Below the pieces are notes generated by a model. It was given only the letters and a program-made list of their open reading frames with translations. It made no database searches and was not told the origin of the DNA. This document shows, piece after piece, positions 5,767 to 9,126 of a stretch of DNA of 9,126 nt. Numbering within the stretch: position 1 is the stretch's first letter; each line of letters begins with the position of its first letter. Source of the stretch: MKRK01 sp001896915. GTDB lineage: Bacteria; Bacillota; Clostridia; Oscillospirales; Acutalibacteraceae. The stretch spans positions 1 to 9,126 of the forward strand of contig CALJJF010000306.1 in the NCBI GenBank assembly GCA_937973935.1. The letters are read 5' to 3'. Both the position numbers and the translations under genes were made by a program.

Positions 5767-8355
5767 ATGGCAGCATTGTCACCTATGATGCAGCAATACA
5801 TGAAAATCAAAGAGACAAATCCGGGCAGTATTTTGTTTTTCCGCCTGGGTGACTTTTATGAAATGTTCTTTGACGATGCCGTTCTGGCATCCAAAGAGCT
5901 GGAGCTGACGCTGACGGGAAGGGACTGCGGACAGGCGCCCATGTGCGGCGTTCCTTACCACAGCGCCGAGGGCTATATTGCCCGTTTGGTGGAAAAGGGC
6001 TATCGGGTCGCCATTTGCGAGCAGACCGAGGATCCGGCAGCGGCGAAGGGCATTGTGAAGCGGGAAATCGTCCGTGTCATCACCCCGGGTACGGTCATCG
6101 ACGATACCATGCTGGAGGAAGGCAGAAACAACTATCTGGGCGTCATTCTCAAAGAGGCCGACACAGCCGGTTTATGCTTTGTGGACTGCTCCACGGGAGA
6201 GCTGAACCTCACCGAAATTTCCGGTGCCGGTCTATCCCTACGCATCAACAATGAGCTGGCGCGTTATCTGCCCCGTGAAATTCTTGTCAGCACAGAAATT
6301 GACGCAATTCCCGATATCAAGACCTTCATCAGAGACCGTTTACAATGCAAATCGGAAATCATCCGACCATCCGATCATACCCCTCTGATTTTAAAACATT
6401 TCGGTGTGAGCAATATGGAGGCGCTGGGTATTCACGAAACCGGCATTGCCACAGCCGCCTTGGGAGAGACCCTGTCTTTTCTATATGACATGCAGAAATC
6501 AGGACTGTCCTCCATCAATGCTGTGAATTTTTATACCGACAGCCAGTTTATGAAGCTGGATCTAAGCGCAAGACGAAACCTTGAAATCAGTACAAACATT
6601 AAAGGAAGAGACAAAAAAGGCACCCTGTTGTGGGTGCTGGATCACACCAAAACCGCCATGGGCAAACGGCTCATCCGCAGTTACATAGAGCAGCCCTTAC
6701 TCAGCTGTGCCGGAATCTTAAAACGCCAGAACGGTGTGGACGAGCTGTTACAGAATTCGATTTTACGGGGAAACCTGGGCGACACTTTGGAAGGGATTTA
6801 TGACCTTGAGCGGCTGATGACCCGAATCGTATACGGCAGTGCAAACGCAAGAGAGCTGAATGCACTGGCATATACCGTTTCCCATCTGCCGGAAATCAAA
6901 GAGCTCATTCACGATGCCCGATCCTCTATGATACAAGAAATCCATGAAGATATGGACGAGCTGACCGACATCAAGGACCTCATCGGGAAAGCCATTGCAC
7001 AGGAACCGCCCATCACCATTCGGGAAGGCGGTATCATCAAAACCGGTTACAACACGGACGTGGACACGCTCCGCTCCGCCATGACAGACGGCAAGGGCTT
7101 TATTGCCGGTGTGGAAGCCACCGAGAAAGAACGGACAGGAATCAAGAATTTACGAGTGGGCTATAACCGGGTATTTGGTTATTATATTGAAATATTAAAT
7201 TCGAATAAATCACAGGTTCCGCCGGAATACATCAGAAAACAGACATTGAGCAATTGCGAGCGGTATATCACAGAAGAGCTCAAAGAACTGGAAGGTAAGG
7301 TTCTGGGCGCACAGGAAAAGGTCAAAGCGCTGGAATACGAGCTGTTTACCGAGGTTCGGGAAACCGTCGCAAAGGCATTACATAGAATACAGAAAACTGC
7401 GACCGCCATTGCTAAGCTGGACTTTATATATTCACTCGCTTATACGGCAGCGAAATACAATTACCATAAGCCTGAAATTTCACTGGACGGCAGAATTGAA
7501 ATCATTGACGGACGGCACCCGGTCGTGGAAGCCATCGGCGATATTTCCTTTGTGCCCAACGATACGGTTCTGGATGAAAAGGACAATCGCTGTGCCATTA
7601 TCACCGGACCCAACATGGCGGGAAAGTCCACCTATATGCGTCAAACGGCACTGATCACATTGATGGCGCAAATCGGTTCCTTTGTGCCTGCCAAATCGGC
7701 ACATATCGGCATTGTGGATGCGATCTATACCCGTGTGGGTGCGTCCGACGATTTATCGGCAGGGCAGTCTACCTTCATGGTGGAGATGAGCGAGGTTGCC
7801 ACTATCATGAAAAACGCTACGGCAAAAAGCCTCCTGATTTTAGACGAAATCGGGAGGGGTACCTCTACTTTTGATGGTATGTCCATTGCCCGTGCGGTGC
7901 TGGAATATGCAACCGACAAGAAAAAGTTGGGCGCCAAAACCATGTTTGCCACCCATTATCATGAACTGACGGAGCTGGAAGAGCTCCTACCCGGGGTGAA
8001 GAATTATAATATCGCCGTGAAAAAGCGGGGAGATGATATTACCTTTTTGCGCCGCATCGTCCGCGGCGGCGCCGATGACAGCTACGGTATCGAGGTTGCC
8101 AAGCTGGCAGGAGTGCCGGAGGAAATCGTCCATCGTGCCAAACAAATTTTGAAAGTGCTGGAAAGTAACGAAATTACCACCCAAAGGGCTGCCAAAATAA
8201 TTGCAGACGAAGAGGACGAGCTGGAAATCACCCTCATGTCCGGCTCCGCACTGGATTTTATCGATAAGCTGAAAATTATGGATGTAAACACGCTGACACC
8301 CATTGAGGCGATGACGATATTGCACGATCTGATAAAACAAGCGAGAAATATATAA
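5767..8355 (+). CDS. mutS: DNA mismatch repair protein MutS
   Basis: The mismatch-recognition ATPase that binds mispairs and small loops after replication and recruits MutL. Its 862 residues are normal for bacterial MutS1. In order: the mismatch-binding domain with the Phe-x-Glu wedge F30-Y31-E32 in GDFYEMF and the CGVPYHS motif; the connector; the lever and clamp regions (YNRVFGYYIE, then a helical clamp); and the C-terminal ATPase with Walker A GPNMAGKST (614-622), STFMVEMSE, Walker B LLILDE (689-694) followed by IGRGTST, and THYHEL with H730. All catalytic motifs are intact, and the C-terminal helix-turn-helix ends in LTPIEAM. Where many MutS proteins carry a QxSLF-type beta-clamp motif, this one has EITLM (820-824). 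The start ATG has AGGGGGA 6 nt upstream. It follows the ymcA-like gene by 46 bp and precedes mutL by 12 bp; its stop codon overlaps the mutL Shine-Dalgarno sequence. Confidence 0.99.
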   Translation: MAALSPMMQQYMKIKETNPGSILFFRLGDFYEMFFDDAVLASKELELTLTGRDCGQAPMCGVPYHSAEGYIARLVEKGYRVAICEQTEDPAAAKGIVKREIVRVITPGTVIDDTMLEEGRNNYLGVILKEADTAGLCFVDCSTGELNLTEISGAGLSLRINNELARYLPREILVSTEIDAIPDIKTFIRDRLQCKSEIIRPSDHTPLILKHFGVSNMEALGIHETGIATAALGETLSFLYDMQKSGLSSINAVNFYTDSQFMKLDLSARRNLEISTNIKGRDKKGTLLWVLDHTKTAMGKRLIRSYIEQPLLSCAGILKRQNGVDELLQNSILRGNLGDTLEGIYDLERLMTRIVYGSANARELNALAYTVSHLPEIKELIHDARSSMIQEIHEDMDELTDIKDLIGKAIAQEPPITIREGGIIKTGYNTDVDTLRSAMTDGKGFIAGVEATEKERTGIKNLRVGYNRVFGYYIEILNSNKSQVPPEYIRKQTLSNCERYITEELKELEGKVLGAQEKVKALEYELFTEVRETVAKALHRIQKTATAIAKLDFIYSLAYTAAKYNYHKPEISLDGRIEIIDGRHPVVEAIGDISFVPNDTVLDEKDNRCAIITGPNMAGKSTYMRQTALITLMAQIGSFVPAKSAHIGIVDAIYTRVGASDDLSAGQSTFMVEMSEVATIMKNATAKSLLILDEIGRGTSTFDGMSIARAVLEYATDKKKLGAKTMFATHYHELTELEELLPGVKNYNIAVKKRGDDITFLRRIVRGGADDSYGIEVAKLAGVPEEIVHRAKQILKVLESNEITTQRAAKIIADEEDELEITLMSGSALDFIDKLKIMDVNTLTPIEAMTILHDLIKQARNI

Positions 8356-8367
8356 AGGAGAACAGCC

Positions 8368-9126
8368 ATGCCGAAAATCAATATTCTTGACAAACATACG
8401 GCAGAGCTGATTGCTGCCGGTGAAGTTGTGGAACGTCCTGCCTCCGTGATCAAGGAGCTGGTGGAAAACTCCATTGACGCCGGTGCGGCTTCCGTAACTG
8501 TGGAAATCCACAACGGAGGAAACGATTATATCAGAGTGACGGACAACGGCACAGGCATCGAAAGGGCAGACGTCAAAAACGCTTTTTTGCGCCATGCCAC
8601 CAGTAAGATCAAAACCGAGGAGGACTTGTTTTCCATCGGCACATTGGGCTTTCGGGGGGAAGCGCTGGCTTCCGTTTCCGCTGTTTCCAAAGTGGAGCTG
8701 TTAACCAGAACATCGGAAGAAACCTATGGAACCCGTTTTGTGATACACGGCGGGGAAGAGATCGCTTTCGACGATGCCGGCTGTCAGACCGGCACCACCA
8801 TTATCGTCAGGGATTTGTTCTATAACACCCCTGCCAGAAAAAAGTTTCTTAAGAAGGATGTATCGGAAGGCAATGCGGTTTCGTCGGTTCTGGACAGGAC
8901 TGCACTGAGCCACCCTGAGGTATCCATCCGCTTGATCAGAGACGGCAAGGAAACCCTGCTGACACCGGGAGACGGACAGTTGAAATCCGCAATTTATGCG
9001 GTTCTCGGCAAAGAGTTTACCGCAGGGATCATTCCGGTCAGCTATGAAATGAACGGGATAAAGGTGAACGGATATATCAGCAAGCCCCTGAGTGCCAGAC
9101 CGAACCGTAATCTGCAATATTTTTAT
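8368..9126 (+). CDS. mutL: DNA mismatch repair protein MutL, 3' part outside the window
   Basis: The mismatch-repair mediator that couples MutS recognition to strand incision. The window holds 253 codons with no stop, out of a family length of roughly 600-700, so only the N-terminal GHKL ATPase and part of the transducer domain are visible. The ATPase motifs are complete: IAAGEV (15-20), E33 and D37 with N34 in ENSIDAG, DNGTGI (59-64), HATSKI (76-81) and GFRGEAL (94-100), followed by DLFYNTPAR. Whether the protein has the DQHA-type endonuclease motif of non-Dam organisms cannot be seen, though it is expected in Firmicutes. ATG 8368 has a strong AAAGGAG (8354-8360) overlapping the mutS stop codon (8353-8355), suggesting translational coupling. 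The gene order implies co-transcription with mutS. Confidence 0.98.
   Translation, partial: MPKINILDKHTAELIAAGEVVERPASVIKELVENSIDAGAASVTVEIHNGGNDYIRVTDNGTGIERADVKNAFLRHATSKIKTEEDLFSIGTLGFRGEALASVSAVSKVELLTRTSEETYGTRFVIHGGEEIAFDDAGCQTGTTIIVRDLFYNTPARKKFLKKDVSEGNAVSSVLDRTALSHPEVSIRLIRDGKETLLTPGDGQLKSAIYAVLGKEFTAGIIPVSYEMNGIKVNGYISKPLSARPNRNLQYFY

Noticed and set aside
5943..6254. A 103-codon plus-strand open frame in another frame of mutS
   Set aside because: It is an out-of-frame shadow within the MutS N-terminal region, with no ribosome binding site or known motif.
7987..8595. A 202-codon minus-strand open frame, with a 143-codon one overlapping it
   Set aside because: It spans the mutS-mutL junction antisense to two strongly conserved genes and has no recognisable domain.
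8701..9117. A 138-codon minus-strand open frame near the right end
   Set aside because: It is antisense to the MutL transducer region, whose reading frame is intact.
1..9126. A new defence, mobile or biosynthetic system hidden in the window
   Set aside because: Every coding stretch is explained by well-known housekeeping or sporulation families. I saw no direct-repeat arrays, long inverted repeats, transposase motifs or unexplained gaps beyond the T-box region.

Overview
The window reads as ordinary chromosomal DNA from a low-to-mid-GC endospore-forming Firmicute, most likely of the Clostridia. The evidence is a tRNA-Phe-type T-box leader, a YlmC/YmxH-family sporulation protein, a YlbF/YmcA-family (RicA-like) protein, and the order miaB - ymcA-like - mutS - mutL. 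From recalled gene orders, this matches the Bacillus block ymcB(miaB)-ymcA-cotE-mutS-mutL without cotE. The species cannot be named from this sequence.

Left part (1-3340, minus strand): a phenylalanyl-tRNA synthetase operon. A sigma-A-like promoter (3309-3337) drives a leader of about 260 nt. The leader is a complete T-box riboswitch with a UUC (Phe) specifier, a stem III hairpin, the T-box sequence and a Rho-independent terminator. pheS (alpha subunit) follows, then pheT (beta subunit) 12 bp later. pheT leaves the window at its 3' end.

Centre (3340-3860): a divergent intergenic region gives rise to a small plus-strand PRC-barrel-like gene of the YlmC/YmxH sporulation family. A strong sigma-A-like promoter (TTGAAC, 17 bp, TATAAT) stands just before miaB and strongly affects where miaB can start.

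Right part (3860-9126, plus strand): miaB (tRNA ms2i6A methylthiotransferase, Fe-S enzyme), a YlbF/YmcA-family gene with a cysteine-rich tail, mutS and mutL (mismatch repair; mutL is cut by the window end). Gaps are short (43, 46 and 12 bp) and each gene has a good Shine-Dalgarno sequence, so this looks like one operon, probably with an internal promoter at the end of miaB. It joins tRNA modification, an RNA-processing/developmental regulator and DNA mismatch repair.

I found no mobile element, CRISPR array, tRNA or rRNA gene, prophage or toxin-like gene, and no evidence of a new multi-gene system. The points worth a second look are modest: the miaB start, the cysteine tail of the YmcA-like protein, a degenerate clamp-binding motif in MutS, and the promoter layout.
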